NCBI GenBank assembly: GCA_021495925.1
Contig: JAKEKT010000076.1
Span: forward strand, 110,135 to 174,134
DNA: 64,000 bases
From: Diplodia intermedia
Lineage: Eukaryota; Ascomycota; Dothideomycetes; Botryosphaeriales; Botryosphaeriaceae
Direction: 5' to 3'
The position numbers and the translations under genes are program-made. The notes beneath the pieces are model-generated. The model ran no database searches and had not been told where the DNA came from. It was given only the letters and a program-made list of their open reading frames with translations. Below, one piece after another: positions 9,943 to 20,728 of the stretch. How positions within the stretch are numbered: position 1 is the first letter of the stretch; each line of letters begins with the position of its first letter.

Positions 9943-12033
9943 ATGCTGTCTCGTTCCTGTGCTGCCATCTTTGTGGTGCCCCTCGTCGCCGCGGCGTCTG
10001 GCGGAGTGACGGTGCTCTTCCAGAACGACGGCAATTGGACGAGTCATGCTGACAAGCCGAGCGCTCTGTTCGTGCACCAGAAGTCCAGCTTCGACGACGC
10101 CGTGGCAGGGTGCAAATCTTACGACGAGACTCTACTGGGCTGTGATCAAATACAGCATTTCCACGACCAGTTGAACTACCAGAAATTCATCGGCAACATC
10201 CAGGATGACGAGCTGTTCTGGACCGACTGCGGCCACTCATCGCCGGTTTCCTGGCACTCCGCATCCACATCTGCCGCCAACGACTCCAGCCTCCACTACT
10301 CCCTCTGCACGAACAGCGCTCCCATGGTGGACAAAGTCGACACCGACTTCTCAGCCTACCCCCGCATCAACGCCTCCGCGAACGGCACCACCTTCGAAGG
10401 TCTCCGCGACCACATGGCATTCCGCTTCCTAGGCATCCCCTTCGCGCAGCCACCCGTCGGCGCCCTCCGCTTCCAGCACGCGCAGCCACCGCCGCACCGC
10501 GCATTCGTCTCCGCAACCCGGCACGGCGCCGCGTGCCTGCAGGCGGGCTGGTTCGAGGGGAACGCGCTCGGCCTCAACCCCTGGGGCAACAGCGAAGACT
10601 GCCTCCACCTCAACGTCTTCACCCCTTCCGTCCCTCCCGCCACCAACCATCCCCTCCCGCCGCCGCCCCTCAAACCCGTCCTCCTCTGGCTCCACGGCGG
10701 CGCCATGAAAACCGGCACGGGCGCCGACTCCACCTTCGACGGCGCGTCGCTCGCCACCCGCGCCGACGCCGTCGTCGTCACCGTCAACTACCGCCTCAAC
10801 GTCTTCGGCTACCTGGCCCTGGCCGATTCCGACGACGCCGTCCCCGGCAACTACGCGACGTCGGACAAGATCGCCGCGCTGCGCTGGGTGCGCGACCACA
10901 TCGCCGCCGGCTTCGGCGGCGACCCGCGCAACGTCACAATCTTCGGGCAGTCCGCCGGCGGCGGCTCCGTCATCGACCTCGTCGCGTCGCCGATGGCCGA
11001 GGGGCTGTTTGCCGGCGCCGTCGTGCAGTCGGGCGGCGCGGGGTGGGCGCGGACGCGCGGGGAGGCGGGCGCGGCGGTTGAGCCGTATATCAGCCCGTTG
11101 TGCGGTGGCGGCGGCGGCGGCAACGGGACTGCGAGGCTGGAGTGTCTGCGGGGGCTGCCGGCGGAGACGCTGCTGCGGAACGTGACGGCGGAGCATGATG
11201 GCAGCTGGACGACTGTCGTGGATGGCGTGTATACGCTGGACATCCCCATAGCGCAGGTCGCTAAGGGCCGGGCGGCGGTTAACTCGGTTAAGATGATGCT
11301 GGGCTTCATGCCGGACGAGGGGCAGTCGCTGCTGGAGACGGAGCTGGGGCCGAATCTGACGTCGTTCCGGGAGGGGCTGGATGTGCTGGTGGCGAACGGC
11401 CGGGCGACGAGGGCGCAGGCGGACGCGGTGCTGGAGTCGGGGCTGTGGGTCGTGGATGGCATTGAGGAGTCGGCATCGGTCCTTGGCAACGGCAGCACGG
11501 TGTACCCGGACGCCTACAACGCCAGCATCAGCGTCGTCTCCGACGCCACCTTGCAGTGCGACGGCAGCGCCTTCGCGTCCGTCGGCGCCGCGGCCGCCGC
11601 CTTCGAGAGCTTGTGGGTGTACAGCATGGAGCGCGCGTACGGGCTGTCGTACTACAACTGGTACGGCGCGTGCTCGTTCCCCGTCGGCGAGCCGCACACG
11701 CCGTACTACCGCTGCCACTCGGGCGACCTGTACGAGGTTTTCGGCACGTACTATCTGTTCGATCAGCCGGTGCGCGTGGATGACGATATATACTTCACGA
11801 ACGCGGTGCAGGACATGTGGGGGTCGTTTGCGCGGACGGGGAATCCGAATGTTGACAGGGCATATCTGGAGGCGAGGGGGTACAACAGCACGATGAAGTT
11901 GTTTGAAGGGTGGGAGTGGCCCGAGTTTAGTACGTGGAGCCCGCGGGTGGCGGCGCTTCAGTATCCGGAGGCGTCCGAGACGACGTTGCCGGAGCAGCGC
12001 CACTGCCGTGTGCTCTTGCCTCTGATGTCGTAA
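9943..12033 (+). CDS. Secreted carboxylesterase, type B (alpha/beta hydrolase)
   Basis: One uninterrupted frame of 696 aa. A signal peptide (hydrophobic stretch ending near residue 20) starts the protein. An N-terminal extension of about 100 residues follows, with Cys and acidic residues, before the esterase fold begins around residue 145. The catalytic elements are clear: LWLHGGA (oxyanion hole, about residue 251), GQSAGGG with the nucleophile Ser337, Glu of MPDEGQ near 460, and His in CHSGDLYEVFG near 592. FLGIPFAQPPVGALRF is the classic family block. It hydrolyses ester bonds outside the cell; the substrate is unknown (lipid, feruloyl-type and mycotoxin esters are all possible). Several N-x-S/T sites support secretion. 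The extension is longer than in standard family members. Confidence 0.92.
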   Translation: MLSRSCAAIFVVPLVAAASGGVTVLFQNDGNWTSHADKPSALFVHQKSSFDDAVAGCKSYDETLLGCDQIQHFHDQLNYQKFIGNIQDDELFWTDCGHSSPVSWHSASTSAANDSSLHYSLCTNSAPMVDKVDTDFSAYPRINASANGTTFEGLRDHMAFRFLGIPFAQPPVGALRFQHAQPPPHRAFVSATRHGAACLQAGWFEGNALGLNPWGNSEDCLHLNVFTPSVPPATNHPLPPPPLKPVLLWLHGGAMKTGTGADSTFDGASLATRADAVVVTVNYRLNVFGYLALADSDDAVPGNYATSDKIAALRWVRDHIAAGFGGDPRNVTIFGQSAGGGSVIDLVASPMAEGLFAGAVVQSGGAGWARTRGEAGAAVEPYISPLCGGGGGGNGTARLECLRGLPAETLLRNVTAEHDGSWTTVVDGVYTLDIPIAQVAKGRAAVNSVKMMLGFMPDEGQSLLETELGPNLTSFREGLDVLVANGRATRAQADAVLESGLWVVDGIEESASVLGNGSTVYPDAYNASISVVSDATLQCDGSAFASVGAAAAAFESLWVYSMERAYGLSYYNWYGACSFPVGEPHTPYYRCHSGDLYEVFGTYYLFDQPVRVDDDIYFTNAVQDMWGSFARTGNPNVDRAYLEARGYNSTMKLFEGWEWPEFSTWSPRVAALQYPEASETTLPEQRHCRVLLPLMS

Positions 12034-12190
12034 TGTGTCTCGTATTAAGTCTAATATCCCGTAGCTTGAAGTTCCTGTAAACCATCATCAGCGTTTTTTT
12101 GCACCAGGCATAGAACATGGCGGACGAACACATACCGTCGAGCCCTTCTATCAACCAACACCATCCAAACCCAGCCCACAAAAATCTCCC

Positions 12191-13254
12191 TCAATTAATA
12201 CTCGGCATGGGCCGATGCCCCCTCACCGGCGGCGTCCATCCCTCGACGGGCTTCCCGTCCGGCGTCATCATAAACCTCGTATCGACGCCACCATCCGCGC
12301 CCTCGGCGGCCCGCACCGCCTCCCACAGCGCGTCCACCTTCCCCTCGGGCACATTCGCGACCTCCCCCCGCAGAATCCTCGCCACCGGCACCCTCTCGCC
12401 GTAAAACCTCTCGTTCTCGTCCGCCCTCGCCACCACCACCGTCCCATCCATCTGCACGCCGGCATAGAACCCGCGACTCTTCACATACGTCCACACGGGC
12501 GCATAGCGCTTATGCGCCACGTCCGAATCAACGAGGGAGCCCCCTCCCCCCACCGGGCCCGCCGCCGCGCTGAGCTCGCCGCCGACGGTGCAGCGCAGCT
12601 TGCACAGCGCGTCGAGCGCCTCGTACGTGTTGATGACCAGCACGCAGTCGTAGATGTCGACCCCCAGCAGGAAGCCCACGCCCGCCGTGTGCAGCAGGAT
12701 GCCCGACGGCGGCGACCACGACCCGTCGGCGCGCCGCGCGATGAGCACGCCCGACCCGCTGGCGCCCGAGAAGTGCACGAGCCCCGTGCGCACCGTGGTG
12801 AAGATGGCGAGCCCGACGGCGTCGCGGATCACCGAGGCGGGGATTTTGTTGGGGCCGAACGGCTTTTTGTAGCTGCTGCTGCTGCTGGTGCTGCTGATGC
12901 TGCTGCTGCTCTTCTCGCTGTTCCAGGAGGAGGTGGTGGAGGTGGATGAGGACGTGGGCGATTTTTCGATGCCGTCTTCTGTTTGTCGGCGGTGTCAGTT
13001 TTCAGGGGTAAAACATGGCCGGTACGGGGGGCGGAGGATTGGCTGAGGGGAGGGCCATTTTCTTTTCACGCACTGCAGAAGTTGGACAGGATCCGCGCGG
13101 CCTTGTCGCTCTCTTTGTCGAGGGACATGGGCCAGAAGGCTTCGGAGCCGAGCTTGTTGGAGAGCTTGTTGACGGGGTCGCCCAGCTGCTTGTCGGCCCA
13201 GCTCCAGGCTTTGTCGAGGCCGGCTCTGCTCTGTTGTTTTGTGCGGTTCCACAT
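12191..13254 (-). CDS. SYLF-domain (Ysc84/DUF500-type) protein
   Basis: Two exons, 13074..13254 and 12191..12978, with a 95-nt intron, for 322 aa. Exon 1 ends NLSNKLG-type helix then LDKESDKAARILSNFC, the start of the SYLF family. Exon 2 begins KDGIEKSP, passes a Ser-rich stretch coded by CTG/CTC-type triplet repeats at about 12870-12945, and enters the core: VIRDAVGLAIFTTVRTGL, GSGVLIARRADGSWSPPSG, GVDIYDCVLVINT, SRGFYAGVQMDGTVVVAR and DENERFYGERV. SYLF proteins bind phosphoinositides and act at actin patches and endocytic membranes in yeast (Ysc84/Lsb). This copy has no SH3 domain, so it is a stand-alone SYLF protein. It converges on the esterase gene with 157 bp between stops. Confidence 0.92.
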
Positions 13255-15738
13255 GGTTTTTTTTGTGGTCGCCTGTGGCGATTGATGAGAGAAGGCACTG
13301 TGTTTTTATTTCTGGGAAGCAGAGGTTTAATGCAAGTAGGTTTGGCCGGGGCGGAACGAGGCACACGCACCCCATTCGGGCTTCGGTGGTGGCCCTCGCG
13401 CGCGGCGCGCCCGCTCCGAAATGATGTTGCCGACCCGTTGTCCAATCGACGCGTTTGCGTATTCGTGTAGGCGATAAGCCAGCAGCGATTCGGTGAACAT
13501 AGCTTTATTGGTAATAATAGTAGTGTTGGGATTTAGGTCGACCTGTAACCCCTATGTACGAGCTCCGGTGTAGGTGTTGCATTGGTCAGGCAGCCGAAAG
13601 ACGTGAAGATGATTGCGAAGTGCTAAAGGCGGAGGTGACAGCAGTTGAGTTGGTGCGGCGAAAGCAGCATTCGAACACATGGCGCAGGCATAGCGACCAG
13701 GAAGATTGCATTGACTGAGGTAAGAAGAAGCAAAGAAAATGGCTGGATAGAGAAAGAGTCGTGCTATTTCGAAGTTCCTGATCAGCTCTTCGGTTAGCAG
13801 CCGTGCAACGGTCAACAATCACTTCAGGCTGTAAGGCAGCCTCGGACTCGGCCACACAGCAACCAGAGGTACGTCGGGGGGAAGTCCAGAGATGGCAACG
13901 GCAGTAACGTCGCTTGCCACATTGTTGCATGTTGTTGGCCACCTGATGCGCTCGCCAGAACAAAAGTTGGCGAGTGACAGTGGACGCCCTGGGCTGGACA
14001 GACTGTGTCAAATATACCCACTTCACGCGAGACGGATGCGAACGGAATGAGAGCAGCTCAGCCGGAAGCGTCGGGGGGGACAATTGCGATGGGCAAGGGC
14101 GGATGCGACGGGCGAGTGATGACGTGGAGGGTGAGTGCACAGCGGTGCTGCGGTCGCAGGAGAACAGGAGAAGCCAGAGAAAGAAAGGGCCGCGGTCCGT
14201 GCGCTGCCCGCATTCTTTCCCCGCTCAACACCAACAATCGCCATCGTCTCGTCGCACCGCCGCATCGCCTCCCCTTTCGATCGTTGTACAAGCACACCAG
14301 CACTGCTTCTCTCCCAGCGACCTGGCTCTGGAAAAACGCTGTATACCCTGTGCTCCCGGTATCACCTCCAGTCCTACCACACCTCAGCAGCGGCCAGTCT
14401 CCTGCTTCAACTACCCCATAGGTCTCAGTGCTATAACGCCGGCCAAGAAAGGATCCCCGCCGTGCTGTACATCAGCACTGGCCTCGGCGTCCGCCAGCTT
14501 CCGGGCCACGATCCACTGCTGCCCGATCACCAAGACAATGCTTGTCGGCGCTCTTCTCTCCGAGTGTCTCTTGCATTGCCTGTGCCTGGATCTAGAACAG
14601 CTCTTCGCTATTTTCGAAACGCCTTCTGCATGGTCGCTATGCTATATCCTGGCTGTACCCTTGCTGCCTTCCGCCAGCCCGATATAACACTGAGACCTGC
14701 ACCCGCCGCCGGCTTGCACCGGAACCGCTGTTTCACTCTGTTGCTCGCTGTTGAAACCACCTGTGGGTGTTGATGTGCGGCTCCGTGATGATGTGCAACT
14801 GCGAGTCAGCCTGGCGCCACCATCGTACCTGCGTCTCGGCGCTTTCGCGTTCCGTTTCCACCCACGGCTAAACTGGTCCCTCTGACCCGGCCATACTGGA
14901 TGCTTTTCTCTGCAATCTTCCTGTGTCATCAATACGAAAATGTGAACAAGAGCAGTCTTATCCATGGCTTCTGGGAACTCATGTCGTACTGCTGAAGGCA
15001 GTCCCGTACCCCGGGTGCAACTTGATCAGCGACACTCCAAGCAGGACTGCACCACCTGGGTTGTGATGCGACTCATGGCTCAATCGAGCATCGCCCACGT
15101 CGCTTACACGTTTAGTGATCGTCGCAAATACGATTAGTCTTAAGCTTAACAGTTCAGCCCGGATCTCCTGCTTAAGTAGGACCCTGACGCTACTGCTTGC
15201 GGCCAAGGCTAATGCGTTTCGGGAAGGTGTGTATCTCCCCGTTCCCTCCATGCCCTGTCTCAGGGGGCGTTTCGATCCGTTTCCTCCTCTAATCATACAC
15301 CCATGCCCATCTCCAGGTACATGCTTGAAGCAGCATGATGCTGGCCGCATGCAGTTTCAACACATCCTCATGGGGTGCTGCACTGCTGTAATCACAAACA
15401 CGGGCTCCCCCACCGTACACCACGCACACGACTCAGCCCAATACGACAATACCATCCACCAAGCGAATCTCAACGCCACCCCAGCCGGAAACCCTCCTTG
15501 CCCACCCTCAGCTCGAAACTCCAAGCGAGACAGGCGTGATAATGTCGTCAATTCCGGCTTCCGAGCTGCCGCTTCTGCTTAGGTACCAACTCCCATTGCG
15601 GTCAACCACCATCTAAATTTATCCAACCCCCCCGTCAGAGACGCAAAGCTATATAACCCACCCCTTCTCCCTCTCCAGTGCCTTCACACACAAACCACAC
15701 ACACACACGAATCCAGTTCCAACATCGTCCAAACCACC
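13255..15738. other. Long gene-poor stretch upstream of the NLP gene
   Basis: Several open frames of 130-240 codons overlap on both strands (for example about 13974-14687 and 15115-15582). None has a recognisable domain, a convincing start context or conserved-looking composition. I see no tRNA or repeat. It may hold regulatory sequence or a lineage-specific gene that cannot be supported from sequence alone. Confidence 0.4.
15649..15656 (+). promoter_or_regulatory. TATA box upstream of the NLP gene
   Basis: CTATATAA lies 83 bp before ATG 15739, and a CT-rich tract (ccccttctccctctcc) follows it. This arrangement is common in strongly regulated fungal genes. Confidence 0.5.
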
Positions 15739-16652
15739 ATGCACTTCACCACCGTCGTTTCCGTCGTCCTCGCGGCCGCCTCCCACGCCGCCGCCGCCCC
15801 CTTCATCCAGCAGCTGCAGGCCCGCGACACCGTTCCGCACGACTCGCTCAACCCTCTGCCCGAGGCCATCCGCACCGGCACCGAGGGCGACGGCATCAAG
15901 CGGTTCGCGCCGCAGCTACACATCGCGCACGGCTGCCAGCCGTACACGGCCGTCAACGACGCGGGAGACACGAGCGGCGGACTGGTACGTAGCATCCCTT
16001 CTCCCCCTCCTCTTCTTCCTCTCCTCCTCCCCCTCCTCCTTTCCTCCTCTTCCTTCCTCCTCTCCTCCTCTCCCTCCTCTTCCCTCCTCCTCTCCTCCTC
16101 CCCATCCCCCCCTTCCCATACATACATACCGCGGCCCCCAACGCCAATCTGACCATCCCACAGCAGGACACCGGCTCCTCCACCGGCGGCTGCCGCGACA
16201 CAACCAAAGGCCAGACATACACGCGAGGCGCATGGCACAACGGGCGCTTCGGCATCATGTACGCATGGTACTTCCCCAAGGACCAGCCCTCCGACGGCGT
16301 CTCCACCGGCGCGCACCGCCACGACTGGGAGAACGTGGTCGTGTGGCTGGACGACCCGGCGGCCGACACCCCCACGCTCATCGGCGCCGCCGCCAGCGGG
16401 CACGGCGAGTACAAGAAGACGACGGAGCCGCAGAGGAATGGCGACGCGGTTATGGTGGAGTACTTCACCAATTTCCCGACGAATCATGAGTTGCAGTTTA
16501 AGACGAGCGAGGGCGTCATGTATGCGTTGTTGGATTGGGATGTCATGACGGAGGCGGCGCGGACGGCGTTGCAGGATACGGATTTTGGGGATGCGAATGT
16601 GCCGTTTAAGGATGGGGACTTTGAGGGGAATTTGGATAAGGCGTGGGTTTGA
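15739..16652 (+). CDS. NPP1 / Nep1-like protein (NLP), type I, secreted
   Basis: Exons 15739..15984 and 16164..16652 with a 179-nt intron encode 244 aa. A signal peptide covers about the first 19 residues. The protein has the NLP landmarks: an HGCQPYTAV segment with Cys66, a second Cys at about 92 (the conserved pair of type I proteins), IMYAWYFPKD near 113-122, and the heptapeptide at 132-138, here AHRHDWE. The usual first residue of that heptapeptide is Gly, here Ala. NLPs are secreted by fungi and oomycetes and bind plant sphingolipids; some are cytolytic on dicot cells, others are not. Whether this copy is active cannot be read from sequence. The intron is unusually long and consists largely of a CCTCCTCTT-type pyrimidine tract. 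Confidence 0.92.
16000..16110 (+). repeat. Polypyrimidine microsatellite inside the NLP intron
   Basis: About 110 bp of almost pure C and T built from CCTCCTCTT and TCCTCC units. It makes up most of the 179-nt intron and explains its length. Confidence 0.75.
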
Positions 16653-17574
16653 GCGGTTGTGGTTGTTGGCGGCGGTTTGAGGCGGAGGCGGAGGCGGGGG
16701 GTTGGAGTGCGTTGAGGGATGGCTGCTTGCAGCGGCATTCCACGCTTTTGTACAGTACATTGGGGCACGGGGAAAGGCGATCAGGCTTCACGCAGATAGT
16801 GCACTTATTCATGGGTAGTTGAATCCAAGATCTGGACGTATTTGTGTGTTTTTAGTGGTCGCGTCTTCGCCCGGATGTTGGATTCGACTGCCTACGTAGG
16901 AAGAGTGGTACGTCGCTGATGGGCTCAGATGGCCGGGTCGGGGCTATGGTAGAGAAACCGGAGCGGAGCCCGTCCCGGAGAGACAGCAGGTTACCAGGAT
17001 TTTGCCCTCTGGAATCCCGGAAGCTGTATTCTTTCCATATGGATGGGCAGCTGGAACGTCCACATATGCTTTCAATGCTGACAGGTTGATCCAACCATTC
17101 GGTTCCACTTTCCACGCGAATCTTGTGCGGGCGTGTGTGGACTCAATCACTTGAGACGAAGGACGTGCCGGTACTGTGAGATGATGGATTACTGCACTGC
17201 ATATGTTGTGTAACATTGGAACCATGGTAGTACTAGTTGCCAAGCAGAATCTTCATGTTGGACCCGATCCTGTACGAGTCACGTAAGCCGATGTGGAGAC
17301 GACCAGAGCGGGGTAAATCCTTCGTTCTTCTTGATACTACGTTTTCCCGGAAACTTCTCTGAGGACCTCAGACAGTGACTTCTCCGTCCTTCGGCTCCTT
17401 CCATCGCAAGAGGAACCCCGCGTACGATCAACAAAACGCGTATTGCAGCCATAGTCCACGAGGAATCAGCTCTCCCTGCATGGCCTTCCACCAGCGTAAG
17501 TGACCCGCAGTCTCGGAGATATTAAGTGTGGAATATAAACACAGTCGAACAACTAACATGTCGTGCAATAGAAA
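16653..17574. other. Intergenic region before the HET gene
   Basis: No gene recognised. It contains a half copy of the palindromic element at about 16808..16845 and the HET gene promoter. Confidence 0.5.
16808..16845 (+). repeat. Half copy of the palindromic (MITE-like) element
   Basis: ATTCATGGGTAGTTGAATCC followed by AAGATCTGGACGTA matches one inner arm of the elements at 23091, 30722, 48982 and 51028. The opposite arm is absent, so this looks like a truncated remnant. Confidence 0.6.
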
Positions 17575-20109
17575 ATGGAAGACAGTTCGGACCAGCTACT
17601 CAGTCCGTTTCAGCCTCAGGGTGATGAATTCTGTTACCTGTGTCAGAGTCTCCAGGAAAGCGACAGGATCTCGATCTTCTGGTACAACGACAAACCGGAG
17701 GAGACCATCCAGAACCCATCAGCGAGTCTACTCAAGCTCATGTTCCACACCAGAAAAAAGCGTAATTCTTGGAACAAGGATCAGGACAATATCCCTGTCA
17801 AGAGCTCCAAGTTTCTTTGTACTTTCTGCGCTCATCTGTGGTTGGCAGAGTATCATTGTGATACAGATATGCTGGTAGAGGTTTCTGAGTGCCCTGAAAG
17901 TCTACGAAACTGCAGAGAGAGATACGCCGAGTCCCGCAAACCAGGAATGTCAGTATATCTGGACCCGTTGTCGACACTGCTTGTCCGCCGGAACGTATGC
18001 GGACTATGTTCTTTAGTGGCCAAAATTGTACTCCGGGAAACAGGACACGACGACAGCTCGCGTATCCTGCTGCGGCGCTGTGGAGGCCGAGTCAATATCT
18101 CCCTCGTCTGTGGAAGCAAAGAAAAACATATCGGAGGATTCGACTGCATCGAGACCAGGAACATTCACTGGGTGATGGACTCAGCTTTTCCTGAGCTCAA
18201 CATGCCGGAGCGGATAGACTGGGCGACTGTGTCAACATGGCTAGACGACGACACTCCGAGAACAACTTTGAACCCACCTGAAGGCTTCCGGCTCATTGAC
18301 GTGGCGATGCGATCTGTTGTGCCAATAACAGAGCCGTGTGAATACATCTGCCTAAGCTACGTCTGGGGTGACAGCAACTCTTGTCAGGCAACTCACGAAA
18401 ACATCGGCAAGCTCGCAATGAAGAACAGCCTCGAAGGAATGCATGTTCCAGCAACAATCAGAGATGCAATGACCGCATGCAAATCTCTTGGAAAACGCTA
18501 TCTTTGGGTTGACCGTCTCTGCATTTTGCAGGATGACGACAATCATCCGGTGAAGAAGATTCAACTCGACGCTATGGGACAAATATACAGCCATGCGTTT
18601 GTCACTTTTGTGGCACTTCAAGGAAAGGACGCAGATCACGGGCTCTATGGGGTTGCAGAAGATCTATTGCGGAAGCCACGCCATCGGATCAGCATTCAAG
18701 GGATAATCTGCCGAGAACATACTCAATGCCCACAATTCCCTGGCATATTGAGAAGGTCATTGTGGAATACGCGGGGATGGACGTATCAGGAAGCGGTGCT
18801 ATCCTGCCAGCTCCTGTTCTTTACGGAAGATGGGTTGTTTCTTGAGAAGGAGGGGGAAATCGATCTAACTACGGACAACAAGTTCTACAGATGGGACGGA
18901 GGTGCTATGAGTCTTCGGGGAAATTTCCAAGGAGGGGCCCCCAGGTATTGGGATGCCGTTAGCGACTTCTCAAGACGCAATCTGGCGAGGGAAAGCGATA
19001 TCCTTCCTGCTTTCACAGGTGTCCTCAACCTATTTTATGGGAACAATCATCGATTCGGCTTACCCCTCGAACACTTTGATAGAGCCCTCCTTTGGCGTAC
19101 GTTCGGCTGCAATAAACGACGCATGCATAATCACTCTAATCTCCATCCTAGCTGGTCTTGGGCTTCTGTCAGAGGCTTCGTCAGTTATCCAGAGAGACAG
19201 GTTGTTTCAGTGGCATCCTGGGTGTTTATCGACTCGCTTTCGGATCATGGGCCGTCTTTGGTCTATCCGCGGCCTATGGATCAAGACCTCCGGGAGGGCG
19301 AAGGTTGGGCTGAGAACGAAGAGACTGGATTTAGTGAAGGATTGGCCGACGACGACAAACAGACTGAAAATAGTGAAGAGTCGGCTGATATCGTAGATAT
19401 TGACGATGGTGAAAGTTTTGATCGACGGGAAATGAGGATGTTCTCAGCGTTGATGTGGCTATCAGGATGCATGAAACAGTCACCGCCGGAGAATTTGACA
19501 ACTGCCAACTATGAAACAGTTTTCAGAGAACGGTGGCCCTCGTATCTTCGGTTTTGGGAAGATTGCCGCGGACTTCATCCAGAGCACACGGAACAACCGC
19601 AATTTCTAGACGAGTTTTCTCAGGAGCAGAAAGAGAAGGCTTTGGTTCCTGGGCGTATCCTAGCACTCTCACAGGTTGCAGCCTTGGAAGTCGGCACTCT
19701 ACTTGACGAATGGAAAAGGGTGGGACTGCGTTTTTCCCTCCGATGCGGGCAAAAGATCATTGGACATATGACATTTCAAGATCTGCCAGGGCAGAGTAAC
19801 GCACTCCAGAGAGGGGGAAATGGTCCGTTCAAACTGGAATTCTTTGCTCTGTCGTTGACATGGGCCGGCCAAAGTACTTCATATGACCTGAAATATTTCA
19901 TCCCTGGTCGAAACCTCAAGGTGGATCCGTTACCGATTGAGGAAACCGAATTTGTCATGGAAGGATCTGTTATCCCATACCAGATATTCATGAATGTCAT
20001 GGCCATTGAAACTACCGATGGTGTATCTCGCCGGCTGGGTTTGGGTAAAGTTGTGTTTGGAAGCTGGCTCAAGGCTGAGAGGCATTTCAAGTCAATCGTA
20101 CTTGAGTAA
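17575..20109 (+). CDS. HET-domain (heterokaryon incompatibility) protein
   Basis: A single open frame of 844 aa with no need for introns. The HET domain starts near residue 258 with YICLSYVWGD. It continues through IRDAMTACKSLGKRYLWVDRLCI, the QIYSHAFVTFVAL segment and the closing block WNTRGWTYQEAVLSCQLLFF. These are the three diagnostic HET motifs. The N-terminal 250 residues contain Cys pairs (CYLCQ, CTFCAHLW, CGLCSLVAK) and no domain I can name. The C-terminal 350 residues include an acidic low-complexity stretch (EESADIVDIDDGE). HET domains trigger programmed cell death in allorecognition and in TIR-like immune responses of fungi. Partner specificity cannot be inferred. There is no NACHT, WD40 or ankyrin module attached, so this is a HET-only architecture. 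Confidence 0.93.
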   Translation: MEDSSDQLLSPFQPQGDEFCYLCQSLQESDRISIFWYNDKPEETIQNPSASLLKLMFHTRKKRNSWNKDQDNIPVKSSKFLCTFCAHLWLAEYHCDTDMLVEVSECPESLRNCRERYAESRKPGMSVYLDPLSTLLVRRNVCGLCSLVAKIVLRETGHDDSSRILLRRCGGRVNISLVCGSKEKHIGGFDCIETRNIHWVMDSAFPELNMPERIDWATVSTWLDDDTPRTTLNPPEGFRLIDVAMRSVVPITEPCEYICLSYVWGDSNSCQATHENIGKLAMKNSLEGMHVPATIRDAMTACKSLGKRYLWVDRLCILQDDDNHPVKKIQLDAMGQIYSHAFVTFVALQGKDADHGLYGVAEDLLRKPRHRISIQGIICREHTQCPQFPGILRRSLWNTRGWTYQEAVLSCQLLFFTEDGLFLEKEGEIDLTTDNKFYRWDGGAMSLRGNFQGGAPRYWDAVSDFSRRNLARESDILPAFTGVLNLFYGNNHRFGLPLEHFDRALLWRTFGCNKRRMHNHSNLHPSWSWASVRGFVSYPERQVVSVASWVFIDSLSDHGPSLVYPRPMDQDLREGEGWAENEETGFSEGLADDDKQTENSEESADIVDIDDGESFDRREMRMFSALMWLSGCMKQSPPENLTTANYETVFRERWPSYLRFWEDCRGLHPEHTEQPQFLDEFSQEQKEKALVPGRILALSQVAALEVGTLLDEWKRVGLRFSLRCGQKIIGHMTFQDLPGQSNALQRGGNGPFKLEFFALSLTWAGQSTSYDLKYFIPGRNLKVDPLPIEETEFVMEGSVIPYQIFMNVMAIETTDGVSRRLGLGKVVFGSWLKAERHFKSIVLE

Positions 20110-20728
20110 CATCCTCTCTTTAAGCACACACAAATTGGCAAAACGGTCTTCAGAAGACGCAGCGGCTCGGCAATTAGAAATCAACCAGATTATAGAGGAT
20201 GGGCCTCAAAGTTTAACGTTGCTTATGGAGTATCGTGTTGCTTTTCATCAGTTCCTCGGTTATGAACATGTAAAAGGCATCGAAGGTCGCAAAATCAAAA
20301 CCATGGGGATCATCCCTCACATTTTCCAATCGTAAAGCATGCATTGCGATGGGCTTGCCCTTTTCGGGGTCGGCGACCAACATATCGTCCAATAAAATAA
20401 CGATGAGATTAGCTCTGAAGTTATAAAGTCTTCTGATTTTCTCTATGATGGCAGCGTGAGGGATCGCTCTCTTTCCGGCCTTGTTTCTCGTGTCCTGGAG
20501 CTACTCAACATTGTCCAATCGGAGGCGAGGTAAACTAAGCGCTATCTCGTCAAGCGGGAACCCCGCACTCCTCTTTCGTTACCTATCCTGCGGCGTCTCT
20601 GCCCTCTTCGAAATATCCATATGCCACTCCCTCGAATTTGTATCGCGCGCTAGTACTCAACCCTAGCATGCCCATTCCGGTGAAGCAACTGTTGCTCCGA
20701 AACACCTATCCCGACAGACGAAGGAGAC
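20110..20728. other. Intergenic region after the HET gene
   Basis: No gene recognised. It includes the second copy of the 60-bp dispersed repeat. Confidence 0.5.
20514..20572 (+). repeat. Dispersed ~60-bp repeat, copy 2
   Basis: Matches 7317..7378 in the same orientation (shared blocks TCCAATCGGAG, AACTAAGCGCTA and ACCCCGCAC). Confidence 0.5.

Noticed and set aside
10429..12003. A 524-codon open frame on the minus strand opposite the carboxylesterase
   Set aside because: It is a by-product of G/C-ending codons in the esterase. Its translation is Arg/Ala-rich without any domain.
13974..14687. A 237-codon plus-strand frame in the 13-15.7 kb gap
   Set aside because: No domain, no plausible signal, and an overlapping frame is equally long; not distinguishable from chance.
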